A DNA stretch of 64,000 nucleotides, taken from assembly GCA_030770545.1 (NCBI GenBank), contig CM061106.1:18249001-18313000 (forward strand), read 5' to 3'. The position numbers and the translations under genes are program-made. Source of the DNA: Macropodus opercularis (Eukaryota > Chordata > Actinopteri > Anabantiformes > Osphronemidae). Shown here piece after piece: positions 1-10,911 of the stretch; within the stretch, counting starts at the first letter, position 1; each line of letters opens with the position of its first letter. The notes beneath the pieces are model-generated. The model worked only from the letters and a program-made list of their open reading frames with translations. It was not told the origin of the DNA and ran no database searches.

Positions 1-197
1 CAGAACAGGCGATTCTAAGCGTTTTGGCACTGTTTCCAACCTCAGTGATGCTTTAAGCTGCTGCATCTTATTGCAAGCAATGCCAAACAAGTTTTTGTGC
101 TGGATATGATCCAAATACATCCCTGAAGCAGGCAAACACCTTTAAAATGCATTAAAATTATTTTGACCAAAGTAGTGTTCATTTGGTCAGAAATGCA
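1..197. repeat. Reference monomer (197 bp) with variant positions
   Basis: This first unit serves as the coordinate frame. Landmarks are CpGs at 10-11 and 20-21, CTCAGTGATG at 41-50, TTGCAAGCAA at 71-80, a T-run at 92-96, ATGCAT at 147-152 and an inverted repeat at 164-189. Recurrent variant positions are 39 (A/G), 43 (C/A/T), 64-70 (CATCTTA or CAGCTTC), deletion of 63-71, 90-91 (AG, CG, AT or AC), 102 (G/A), 108 (G/C), 112 (C/T), 129-133 (CAGGC, TAGGC, CAGGT or CAGAA), 143-157 (TTAAAA type or TAGACA type), 160-171 and 184-192. The start point of a tandem unit is arbitrary; here it follows the first base of the window, which falls at a conserved segment. Confidence 0.97.
164..189. other. Inverted repeat (dyad) present in most monomers, example copy
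   Basis: TGACCAAA at 164-171 is the exact reverse complement of TTTGGTCA at 182-189, with a 10-nt loop between. In the commoner variant ending TTTGGTCTG the arms are 7 bp. Monomers with TGACAAAAG or with TTAGGTCTA carry mismatches in one arm, so the dyad is common but not universal. Short dyads that can extrude hairpins have been reported as enriched in centromeric satellites lacking CENP-B boxes; a role here is inference only. Confidence 0.85.
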
Positions 198-1173
198 CAG
201 AACAGGCGATTCTAAGCGTTTTGGCACTGTTTCCAACCTCAGTGATGCTTTAAGCTGCTGCATCTTATTGCAAGCAATGCCAAACAAGTTTTTGTGCTAG
301 ATATGATCCAAATACATCCCTGAAGCAGGCAAACACCTTTAAAATGCATTAAAATTACTTTGACCAAAGTAGTGTTCATTTGGTCTGAAATGCACAGAAC
401 AGGCGATTCTAAGCGTTTTGGCACTGTTTCCAGCCTAAGTGATGCTTTATGCTGCTGCATCTTATTGCAAGCAATGCCAAACAAGTTTTTGTGCTAGATA
501 TGATCCAAATACATCCCTGAAGCAGGCAAACACCTTTAATATGCATTAAAATTACTTTGACAAAAGTAGTGTTCATTTGGTCTGAAATGCACAGAACAGG
601 CGATTCTAAGCGTTTTGGCACTGTTTCCAACCTCAGTGATGCTTTAAGCTGCTGCATCTTATTGCAAGCAATGCCAAACAAGTTTTTGTGCTAGATATGA
701 TCCAAATACATCCCTGAAGCAGGCAAACACCTTTAAAATGCATTAAAATTATTTTAACCAAAGTAGTGTTCATTTGGTCTGAAATGCACAGAACAGGCGA
801 TTCTAAGCGTTTTGGCACTGTTTCCAGCCTAAGTGATGCTTTAAGCTGCTTGCAAGCAATGCCAAACAAGTTTTTGTGCTAGATATGATCCAAATACATC
901 CCTGAAGCAGGCAAACACCTTTAAAATGCATTAAAATTACTTTGACCAAAGTAGTGTTCATTTGGTCTGAAATGCACAGAACAGGCGATTCTAAGCGTTT
1001 TGGCACTCTTTCCAGCCTCAGTGATGCTTTAAGCTGCTGCATCTTATTGCAAGCAATGCCAAACAAGTTTTTGTGCTGGATATGATCCAAATACATCCCT
1101 GAAGCAGGCAAACACCTTAGACATGCATGAAATTTACTTTTACCAAAGTAGTGTTCATTTGGTCTGAAATGCA

Positions 1174-1360
1174 CAGAACAGGCGATTCTAAGCGTTTTGG
1201 CACTGTTTCCAGCCTCAGTGATGCTTTAAGCTGCTTGCAAGCAATGCCAAACAAGTTTTTGTGCTAGATATCATCCAAATACATCCCTGAAGCAGGCAAA
1301 CACCTTAAAATGCATTAAAATTACTTTGACCAAAGTAGTGTTCATTTGGTCTGAAATGCA
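1174..1360. repeat. 187-bp monomer with two deletions
   Basis: This unit combines the 9-base loss at consensus 63-71 with loss of one T after CACC near 1311. Copies with the same two deletions occur at 4289-4475 and 6034-6220, in the matching places of the second and third higher-order copies. This supports block duplication rather than independent deletion. Confidence 0.95.
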
Positions 1361-3115
1361 CAGAACAGGCGATTCTAAGCGTTTTGGCACTTTTTCCAGC
1401 CTTAGTGATGCTTTAAGCTGCTGCAGCTTCTTGCAAGCAATGCCAAACAAGTTTTTGTGCTAGATATGATCCAAATACATCCCTGAAGCAGGCAAACACC
1501 TTTAAAATGCATTAAAATTACTTTGACCAAAGTAGTGTTCATTTGGTCTGAAATGCACAGAACAGGCGATTCTAAGCGTTTTAGCACTGTTTCCAACCTC
1601 AGTGATGCTTTAAGCTGCTTGCAAGCAATGCCAAACAAGTTTTTGTGCTAGATATCATCCAAATACATCCCTGAAAGAGAAAAACACCTTTAAAATGCAT
1701 TAAAATTACTTTGACAAAAGTAGTGTTCATTAGGTCTGAAATGCACAGAACAGGTGATTCTAAGCGTTTTGGCACTGTTTCCAGCCTCAGTGATGCTTTA
1801 AGCTGCTGCATCTTATTGCAAGCAATGCCAAACAAGTTTTTGTGCTGGATATGATCCAAATACATCCCTGAAGCAGGCAAACACCTTAGACATGCATTAA
1901 AATTACTTTGACCAAAGTAGTGTTCATTTGGTCTGAAATGCACAGAACAGGCGATTCTAAGCGTTTTGGCACTGTTTCCAGCCTCAGTGATGCTTTAAGC
2001 TGCTTGCAAGCAATGCCAAACAAGTTTTTGTGCTAGATATCATCCAAATACATCCCTGAAAGAGAAAAACACCTTTAAAATGCATTAAAATTACTTTGAC
2101 CAAAGTAGTGTTCATTTGGTCTGAAATGCACAGAACAGGCGATTCTAAGCGTTTTGGCACTTTTTCCAGCCTTAGTGATGCTTTAAGCTGCTGCATCTTA
2201 TTGCAAGCAATGCCAAACAAGTTTTTGTGCTAGATATGATCCAAATACATCCCTGAAGCAGGCAAACACCTTAGACATGCATTAAATTTACTTTGACCAA
2301 AGTAGTGTTCATTTGGTCTGAAATGCACAGAACAGGCGATTCTAAGCGTTTTGGCACTGTTTCCAACCTCAGTGATGCTTTAAGCTGCTGCATCTTATTG
2401 CAAGCAATGCCAAACAAGTTTTTGTGCTAGATATGATCCAAATATATCCCTGAAGCAGGCAAACGCCTTTAAAATGCATTAAAATTATTTTGACCAAAGT
2501 AGTGTTCATTTGGTCAGAAATGCACAGAACAGGCGATTCTAAGCGTTTTGGCACTATTTCCAGCCTCAGTGATGCTTTAAGCTGCTGCATCTTATTGCAA
2601 GCAATGCCAAACAAGTTTTTGTGCTGGATATGATCCAAATACATCCCTGAAGCAGGCAAACACCTTTAAAATGCATTAAAATTACTTTGACCAAAGTAGT
2701 GTTCATTAGGTCTAAAATGCACAGAACAGGCGATTCTAAGCGTTTTGGCACTATTTCCAGCCTCAGTGATGCTTTAAGCTGCTGCATCTTATTGCAAGCA
2801 ATGCCAAACAAGTTTTTGTGCTAGATATGATCTAAATACATCCCTGAAGCAGGCAAACACCTTAGACATGCATTAAATTTACTTTGACCAAAGTAGTGTT
2901 CATTTGGTCTGAAATGCACAGAACAGGCGATTCTAAGCGTTTTGGCACTGTTTCCAACCTCAGTGATGCTTTAAGCTGCTGCATCTTATTGCAAGCAATG
3001 CCAAACAAGTTTTTGTGCTAGATATGATCCAAATATATCCCTGAAGCAGGCAAACGCCTTTAAAATGCATTAAAATTATTTTGACCAAAGTAGTGTTCAT
3101 TTGGTCAGAAATGCA

Positions 3116-4860
3116 CAGAACAGGCGATTCTAAGCGTTTTGGCACTGTTTCCAACCTCAGTGATGCTTTAAGCTGCTGCATCTTATTGCAAGCAATGCCA
3201 AACAAGTTTTTGTGCTGGATATGATCCAAATACATCCCTGAAGCAGGCAAACACCTTTAAAATGCATTAAAATTATTTTGACCAAAGTAGTGTTCATTTG
3301 GTCAGAAATGCACAGAACAGGCGATTCTAAGCGTTTTGGCACTGTTTCCAACCTCAGTGATGCTTTAAGCTGCTGCATCTTATTGCAAGCAATGCCAAAC
3401 AAGTTTTTGTGCTAGATATGATCCAAATACATCCCTGAAGCAGGCAAACACCTTTAAAATGCATTAAAATTACTTTGACCAAAGTAGTGTTCATTTGGTC
3501 TGAAATGCACAGAACAGGCGATTCTAAGCGTTTTGGCACTGTTTCCAGCCTAAGTGATGCTTTATGCTGCTGCATCTTATTGCAAGCAATGCCAAACAAG
3601 TTTTTGTGCTAGATATGATCCAAATACATCCCTGAAGCAGGCAAACACCTTTAATATGCATTAAAATTACTTTGACAAAAGTAGTGTTCATTTGGTCTGA
3701 AATGCACAGAACAGGCGATTCTAAGCGTTTTGGCACTGTTTCCAACCTCAGTGATGCTTTAAGCTGCTGCATCTTATTGCAAGCAATGCCAAACAAGTTT
3801 TTGTGCTAGATATGATCCAAATACATCCCTGAAGCAGGCAAACACCTTTAAAATGCATTAAAATTATTTTAACCAAAGTAGTGTTCATTTGGTCTGAAAT
3901 GCACAGAACAGGCGATTCTAAGCGTTTTGGCACTGTTTCCAGCCTAAGTGATGCTTTAAGCTGCTTGCAAGCAATGCCAAACAAGTTTTTGTGCTAGATA
4001 TGATCCAAATACATCCCTGAAGCAGGCAAACACCTTTAAAATGCATTAAAATTACTTTGACCAAAGTAGTGTTCATTTGGTCTGAAATGCACAGAACAGG
4101 CGATTCTAAGCGTTTTGGCACTCTTTCCAGCCTCAGTGATGCTTTAAGCTGCTGCATCTTATTGCAAGCAATGCCAAACAAGTTTTTGTGCTGGATATGA
4201 TCCAAATACATCCCTGAAGCAGGCAAACACCTTAGACATGCATGAAATTTACTTTGACCAAAGTAGTGTTCATTTGGTCTGAAATGCACAGAACAGGCGA
4301 TTCTAAGCGTTTTGGCACTGTTTCCAGCCTCAGTGATGCTTTAAGCTGCTTGCAAGCAATGCCAAACAAGTTTTTGTGCTAGATATCATCCAAATACATC
4401 CCTGAAGCAGGCAAACACCTTAAAATGCATTAAAATTACTTTGACCAAAGTAGTGTTCATTTGGTCTGAAATGCACAGAACAGGCGATTCTAAGCGTTTT
4501 GGCACTTTTTCCAGCCTTAGTGATGCTTTAAGCTGCTGCAGCTTCTTGCAAGCAATGCCAAACAAGTTTTTGTGCTAGATATGATCCAAATACATCCCTG
4601 AAGCAGGCAAACACCTTTAAAATGCATTAAAATTACTTTGACCAAAGTAGTGTTCATTTGGTCTGAAATGCACAGAACAGGCGATTCTAAGCGTTTTAGC
4701 ACTGTTTCCAACCTCAGTGATGCTTTAAGCTGCTTGCAAGCAATGCCAAACAAGTTTTTGTGCTAGATATCATCCAAATACATCCCTGAAAGAGAAAAAC
4801 ACCTTTAAAATGCATTAAAATTACTTTGACAAAAGTAGTGTTCATTTGGTCTGAAATGCA
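3116..4860. repeat. Higher-order repeat, second copy, 9 monomers, truncated relative to the first
   Basis: These 1,745 bp follow the order of 1-1745 at an offset of 3,115. The match breaks near 4845, where this copy has TTCATTTGG and the first has TTCATTAGG. One further difference is at about 4254: this copy has CTTTGACCAAAG, whereas the first copy (near 1137) and third copy (near 5997) have CTTTTACCAAAG. The truncation relative to the 16-monomer version suggests unequal exchange in register. Short monomers lie at 3904 (188 bp), 4289 (187 bp) and 4673 (188 bp). Confidence 0.88.
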
Positions 4861-7187
4861 CAGAACAGGCGATTCTAAGCGTTTTGGCACTGTTTCCAAC
4901 CTCAGTGATGCTTTAAGCTGCTGCATCTTATTGCAAGCAATGCCAAACAAGTTTTTGTGCTAGATATGATCCAAATATATCCCTGAAGCAGGCAAACGCC
5001 TTTAAAATGCATTAAAATTATTTTGACCAAAGTAGTGTTCATTTGGTCAGAAATGCACAGAACAGGCGATTCTAAGCGTTTTGGCACTGTTTCCAACCTC
5101 AGTGATGCTTTAAGCTGCTGCATCTTATTGCAAGCAATGCCAAACAAGTTTTTGTGCTAGATATGATCCAAATACATCCCTGAAGCAGGCAAACACCTTT
5201 AAAATGCATTAAAATTACTTTGACCAAAGTAGTGTTCATTTGGTCTGAAATGCACAGAACAGGCGATTCTAAGCGTTTTGGCACTGTTTCCAGCCTAAGT
5301 GATGCTTTATGCTGCTGCATCTTATTGCAAGCAATGCCAAACAAGTTTTTGTGCTAGATATGATCCAAATACATCCCTGAAGCAGGCAAACACCTTTAAT
5401 ATGCATTAAAATTACTTTGACAAAAGTAGTGTTCATTTGGTCTGAAATGCACAGAACAGGCGATTCTAAGCGTTTTGGCACTGTTTCCAACCTCAGTGAT
5501 GCTTTAAGCTGCTGCATCTTATTGCAAGCAATGCCAAACAAGTTTTTGTGCTAGATATGATCCAAATACATCCCTGAAGCAGGCAAACACCTTTAAAATG
5601 CATTAAAATTATTTTAACCAAAGTAGTGTTCATTTGGTCTGAAATGCACAGAACAGGCGATTCTAAGCGTTTTGGCACTGTTTCCAGCCTAAGTGATGCT
5701 TTAAGCTGCTTGCAAGCAATGCCAAACAAGTTTTTGTGCTAGATATGATCCAAATACATCCCTGAAGCAGGCAAACACCTTTAAAATGCATTAAAATTAC
5801 TTTGACCAAAGTAGTGTTCATTTGGTCTGAAATGCACAGAACAGGCGATTCTAAGCGTTTTGGCACTCTTTCCAGCCTCAGTGATGCTTTAAGCTGCTGC
5901 ATCTTATTGCAAGCAATGCCAAACAAGTTTTTGTGCTGGATATGATCCAAATACATCCCTGAAGCAGGCAAACACCTTAGACATGCATGAAATTTACTTT
6001 TACCAAAGTAGTGTTCATTTGGTCTGAAATGCACAGAACAGGCGATTCTAAGCGTTTTGGCACTGTTTCCAGCCTCAGTGATGCTTTAAGCTGCTTGCAA
6101 GCAATGCCAAACAAGTTTTTGTGCTATATATCATCCAAATACATCCCTGAAGCAGGCAAACACCTTAAAATGCATTAAAATTACTTTGACCAAAGTAGTG
6201 TTCATTTGGTCTGAAATGCACAGAACAGGCGATTCTAAGCGTTTTGGCACTTTTTCCAGCCTTAGTGATGCTTTAAGCTGCTGCAGCTTCTTGCAAGCAA
6301 TGCCAAACAAGTTTTTGTGCTAGATATGATCCAAATACATCCCTGAAGCAGGCAAACACCTTTAAAATGCATTAAAATTACTTTGACCAAAGTAGTGTTC
6401 ATTTGGTCTGAAATGCACAGAACAGGCGATTCTAAGCGTTTTAGCACTGTTTCCAACCTCAGTGATGCTTTAAGCTGCTTGCAAGCAATGCCAAACAAGT
6501 TTTTGTGCTAGATATCATCCAAATACATCCCTGAAAGAGAAAAACACCTTTAAAATGCATTAAAATTACTTTGACAAAAGTAGTGTTCATTAGGTCTGAA
6601 ATGCACAGAACAGGCGATTCTAAGCGTTTTGGCACTGTTTCCAGCCTCAGTGATGCTTTAAGCTGCTGCATCTTATTGCAAGCAATGCCAAACAAGTTTT
6701 TGTGCTGGATATGATCCAAATACATCCCTGAAGCAGGCAAACACCTTAGACATGCATTAAAATTACTTTGACCAAAGTAGTGTTCATTTGGTCTGAAATG
6801 CACAGAACAGGCGATTCTAAGCGTTTTGGCACTGTTTCCAGCCTCAGTGATGCTTTAAGCTGCTTGCAAGCAATGCCAAACAAGTTTTTGTGCTAGATAT
6901 CATCCAAATACATCCCTGAAAGAGAAAAACACCTTTAAAATGCATTAAAATTACTTTGACCAAAGTAGTGTTCATTTGGTCTGAAATGCACAGAACAGGC
7001 GATTCTAAGCGTTTTGGCACTTTTTCCAGCCTTAGTGATGCTTTAAGCTGCTGCATCTTATTGCAAGCAATGCCAAACAAGTTTTTGTGCTAGATATCAT
7101 CCAAATACATCCCTGAAGCAGGCAAACCCCTTTAAAATGCATTAAAATTACTTTGACCAAAGTAGTGTTCATTTGGTCTGAAATGCA
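4861..7187. repeat. Higher-order repeat, third copy with a junction monomer
   Basis: The monomer at 4861 resembles the one at 2919 (ATATATCCC and AACGCC markers) and acts as a junction. From 5058 the order follows 198 onward at an offset of 4,860 and follows 3313 onward at an offset of 1,745. The match to the first copy runs to about 7090, where this copy has GATATCATCC instead of GATATGATCC. Differences noticed are CTATATATC near 6125 (CTAGATATC near 1265) and GGCGATT near 6613 where the first copy has GGTGATT. Short monomers lie at 5649, 6034, 6418 and 6803. Confidence 0.87.
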
Positions 7188-10100
7188 CAGAACAGGCGAT
7201 TCTAAGCGTTTTGGCACTGTTTCCAACCTCAGTGATGCTTTAAGCTGCTTGCAAGCAATGCCAAACAAGTTTTTGTGCTAGATATCATCCAAATACATCC
7301 CTGAAAGAGAAAAACACCTTTAAAATGCATTAAAATTACTTTGACAAAAGTAGTGTTCATTAGGTCTGACATGCACAGAACAGGCGATTCTAAGCGTTTT
7401 GGCACTGTTTCCAGCCTCAGTGATGCTTTAAGCTGCTGCATCTTATTGCAAGCAATGCCAAACAAGTTTTTGTGCTAGATATGATCCAAATACATCCCTG
7501 AAGCAGCCAAACACCTTTAAAATGCATTAAAATTACTTTGACCAAAGTAGTGTTCATTTGGTCTGAAATGCACAGAACAGGCGATTCTAAGCGTTTTGGC
7601 ACTGTTTCCAGCCTCAGTGATGCTTTAAGCTGCTGCATCTTATTGCAAGCAATGCCAAACAAGTTTTTGTGCTAGATATGATCCAAATACATCCCTGAAG
7701 CAGGCAAACACCTTTAAAATGCATTAAAATTATTTTAACCAAAGTAGTGTTCATTTGGTCTGAAATGCACAGAACAGGCGATTCTAAGCGTTTTGGCACT
7801 GTTTCCAGCCTAAGTGATGCTTTAAGCTGTTTGCAAGCAATGCCAAACAAGTTTTTGTGCTAGATATGATCCAAATACATCCCTGAAGCAGGCAAACACC
7901 TTAGACATGCATTAAATTTACTTTGACCAAAGTAGTGTTCATTTGGTCTGAAATGCACAGAACAGGCGATTTTAAGCGTTTTGGCACTGTTTCCAACCTC
8001 AGTGATGCTTTCAGCTGCTGCATCTTATTGCAAGCAATGCCAAACAGGTTTTTGTGCTAGATATCATCCAAATACATCCCTGAAGCAGGCAAACACCTTT
8101 AAAATGCATTAAAATTGTTTTGACCAAACTAGTGTTCATTTGGTCTGAAATGCACAGAACAGGCGATTCTAAGCGTTTTGGCACTGTTTCCAGCCTAAGT
8201 GATGCTTCAAGCTGCTGCATCTTATTGCAAGCAATGCCAAACAAGTTTTTGTGCTGGATATGATCCAAATACATCACTGAAGCAGGCAAACACCTTAGAC
8301 ATGCATTAAAATTACTTTGACAAAAGTAGTGTTCATTTGGTCTGAAATGCACAGAACAGGCGATTCTAAGCGTTTTGGCACTGTTTCCAACCTCAGTGAT
8401 GCTTTAAGCTGCTGCAGCTTCTTGCAAGCAATGCCAAACAAGTTTTTGTGCTAGATATGATCCAAATACATCCCTGAAGCAGGCAAACACCTTAGACATG
8501 CATTAAATTTACTTTGACCAAAGTAGTGTTCATTTGGTCTGAAATGCACAGAACAGGCGATTCTAAGCGTTTTGGCACTGTTTCCAGCCTCAGTGATGCT
8601 TTAAGCTGCTGCATCTTATTGCAAGCAATGCCAAACAAGGTTTTGTGCTAGATATCATCCAAATACATCCCTGAAGCAGGCAAACACCTTTAAAATGCAT
8701 TAAAATTACTTTGACAAAAGTAGTGTTCATTTGGTCTGAAATGCACAGAACAGGCGATTCTAAGCGTTTTGGCACTGTTTCCAGCCTAAGTGATGCTTTA
8801 AGCTGCTGCATCTTATTGCAAGCAATGCCAAACAAGTTTTTGTGCTAGATATGATCTAAATACATCCCTGAAGCAGGCAAACACCTTAGACATGCATTAA
8901 ATTTACTTTGACCAAAGTAGTGTTCATTTGGTCTGAAATGCACAGAACAGGCGATTCTAAGCGTTTTGGCACTGTTTCCAACCTCAGTGATGCTTTAAGC
9001 TGCTGCATCTTATTGCAAGCAATGCCAAACAAGTTTTTGTGCTAGATATCATCCAAATACATCCCTGAAGCAGGCAAACACCTTTAAAATGCATTAAAAT
9101 TACTTTGACAAAAGTAGTGTTCATTTGGTCTGAAATGCACAGAACAGGCGATTTTAAGCGTTTTGGCACTGTTTCCAGCCTAAGTGATGCTTTAAGCTGC
9201 TGCATCTTATTGCAAGCAATGCCAAACAAGTTTTTGTGCTAGATATGATCCAAATACATCCCTGAAGCAGGCAAACACCTTTAAAATACATTAAAATTAC
9301 TTTGACCAAAGTAGTGTTCATTTGGTCTGAAATGCACAGAACAGGCGATTCTAAGCGTTTTGGCACTGTTTCCAGCCTAAGTGATGCTTTAAGCTGCTGC
9401 ATCTTATTGCAAGCAATGCCAAACAAGTTTTTGTGCTAGATATGATCCAAATACATCCCTGAAGCAGGCAAACACCTTTAAAATGCATTAAAATTATTTT
9501 GACCAAAGTAGTGTTCATTTGGTCTGAAATGCACAGAACAGGCGATTCTAAGCGTTTTGGCACTGTTTCCAACCTCAGTGATGCTTTAAGCTGCTGCATC
9601 TTATTGCAAGCAATGCCAAACAAGTTTTTGTGCTAGATATCATCCAAATACATCCCTGAAGCAGGCAAACACCTTTAAAATGCATTAAATTTACTTTGAC
9701 CAAAGTAGTGTTCATTTGGTCTGAAATGCACAGAACAGGCGATTCTAAGCGTTTTGGCACTGTTTCCAACCTCAGTGATGCTTTAAGCTGCTGCATCTTA
9801 TTGCAAGCAATGCCAAACAAGTTTTTGTGCTAGATATCATCCAAATACATCCCTGAAGCAGGCAAACACCTTTAAAATGCATTAAAATTACATTGACCAA
9901 AGTAGAGTTCATTTGGTCTGAAATGCACAGAACAGGCGATTCTAAGCGTTTTGGCACTGTTTCCAGCCTAAGTGATGCTTTAAGCTGCTGCATCTTATTG
10001 CAAGCAATGCCAAACAAGTTTTTGTGCTAGATATGATCCAAATACATCCCTGAAGCAGGCAAACACCTTTAAAATGCATTAAAATTATTTTGACCAAAGT

Positions 10101-10911
10101 AGTGTTCATTTGGTCAGAAATGCACAGAACAGGCGATTCTAAGCGTTTTGGCACTGTTTCCAGCCTAAGTGATGCTTTAAGCTGCTGCATCTTATTGCAA
10201 GCAATGCAAACAAGTTTTTGTGCTAGATATGATCCAAATACATCCCTGAAGCAGGCAAACACCTTAGACATGCATTAAATTTACTTTGACAAAAGTAGTG
10301 TTCATTTGGTCTGAAATGCACAGAACAGGCGATTCTAAGCGTTTTGGCACTGTTTCCAGCCTCAGTGATGCTTTAAGCTGCTGCATCTTATTGCAAGCAA
10401 TGCCAAACAAGGTTTTGTGCTAGATATGATCCAAATATATCCCTGAAGCAGGCAAACGCCTTTAAAATGCATTAAAATTACTTTGACAAAAGTAGTGTTC
10501 ATTAGGTCTAAAATGCACAGAACAGGCGATTCTAAGCGTTTTGGCACTGTTTCCAACCTCAGTGATGCTTTAAGCTGCTGCATCTTATTGCAAGCAATGC
10601 CAAACAAGTTTTTGTGCTAGATATCATCCAAATACATCCCTGAAGCAGGCAAACACCTTTAAAATGCATTAAAATTACATTGACCAAAGTAGAGTTCATT
10701 TGGTCTGAAATGCACAGAACAGGCGATTCTAAGCGTTTTGGCACTGTTTCCAACCTCAGTGATGCTTTAAGCTGCTGCATCTTATTGCAAGCAATGCCAA
10801 ACAAGTTTTTGTGCTGGATATGATCCAAATACATCCCTGAAGCAGGCAAACACCTTTAAAATGCATTAAAATTATTTTGACCAAAGTAGTGTTCATTTGG
10901 TCTGAAATGCA
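7188..10911. repeat. Loosely ordered satellite segment
   Basis: Nineteen monomers lie here; the first and fourth (7188 and 7770) are 188 bp, and the one at 10125 is 196 bp. Variant combinations alternate without a clear long block. Markers are TAAGTGATGC monomers, CTTAGACATGC monomers, GATTTTAAGC near 7967 and 9149, AAACTAGTG near 8127, CAAGGTTTTG near 8636 and 10409, and AGAGTTC near 9903. No gene-like or unique sequence is seen. The local disorder contrasts with the block structure on both sides. Confidence 0.9.
10125..10320. repeat. 196-bp monomer with a single-base deletion
   Basis: The usual GCAATGCCAAACAAG reads GCAATGCAAACAAG near 10201-10214, so one C is missing. I saw this deletion in no other monomer. 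It is either a recent private deletion or an assembly base error. Confidence 0.9.

Larger units (their letters stand above)
1..3115. repeat. Higher-order repeat, first copy, 16 monomers
   Basis: Sixteen monomers occupy 3,115 bp, which is 16 x 197 minus 37 bases lost in four short units (starts 789, 1174, 1558 and 1943). The same succession of variants resumes at 3116. Typical markers in order are two CCAACCTCAG monomers, a monomer reading TTTATGCTGC near 447, one with TTTAATATGC near 536, a short monomer at 789, the 187-bp monomer at 1174, one with GCAGCTTCTTGC near 1423, and short monomers carrying GAAAGAGAAAAAC near 1672 and 2058. Inside it, 2369-2659 and 2960-3250 resemble each other at an offset of 591 bp (three monomers). 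Confidence 0.9.
789..7957. repeat. Zone holding all 187/188-bp short monomers
   Basis: Ten 188-bp monomers start at 789, 1558, 1943, 3904, 4673, 5649, 6418, 6803, 7188 and 7770; three 187-bp monomers start at 1174, 4289 and 6034. Each lacks nine bases of consensus positions 63-71, turning CTGCTGCATCTTATTGC into CTGCTTGC. Most then contain the perfect palindrome GCTTGCAAGC; the unit at 7770 has GTTTGCAAGC instead. The 187-bp units also lack one T in the CACCTTAAAATGC stretch. No monomer after 7958 has this deletion. Confidence 0.95.

Noticed and set aside
164..189. Nuclear-receptor response element formed by TGACC and GGTCA
   Set aside because: The half-sites are much farther apart than the 3-bp spacing of an oestrogen response element. 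The inverted repeat itself is kept as a structural observation.
1..197. tRNA-derived SINE or RNA polymerase III promoter in the monomer
   Set aside because: I could not match A-box or B-box consensus; GGCGATTCTAA only loosely resembles a B box. There is no poly-A tail, target-site duplication or dispersed insertion.
789..976. Short monomers as boundaries of inserted elements
   Set aside because: The missing nine bases are a simple internal deletion; flanking sequence is continuous with the array on both sides.
5987..6178. Plus-strand open frames (also 10090-10278, 58878-59087, 60848-61051) as genes
   Set aside because: Each exists only because a private substitution or deletion in the repeat removes a stop or adds a start. 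Their sequence is ordinary satellite.
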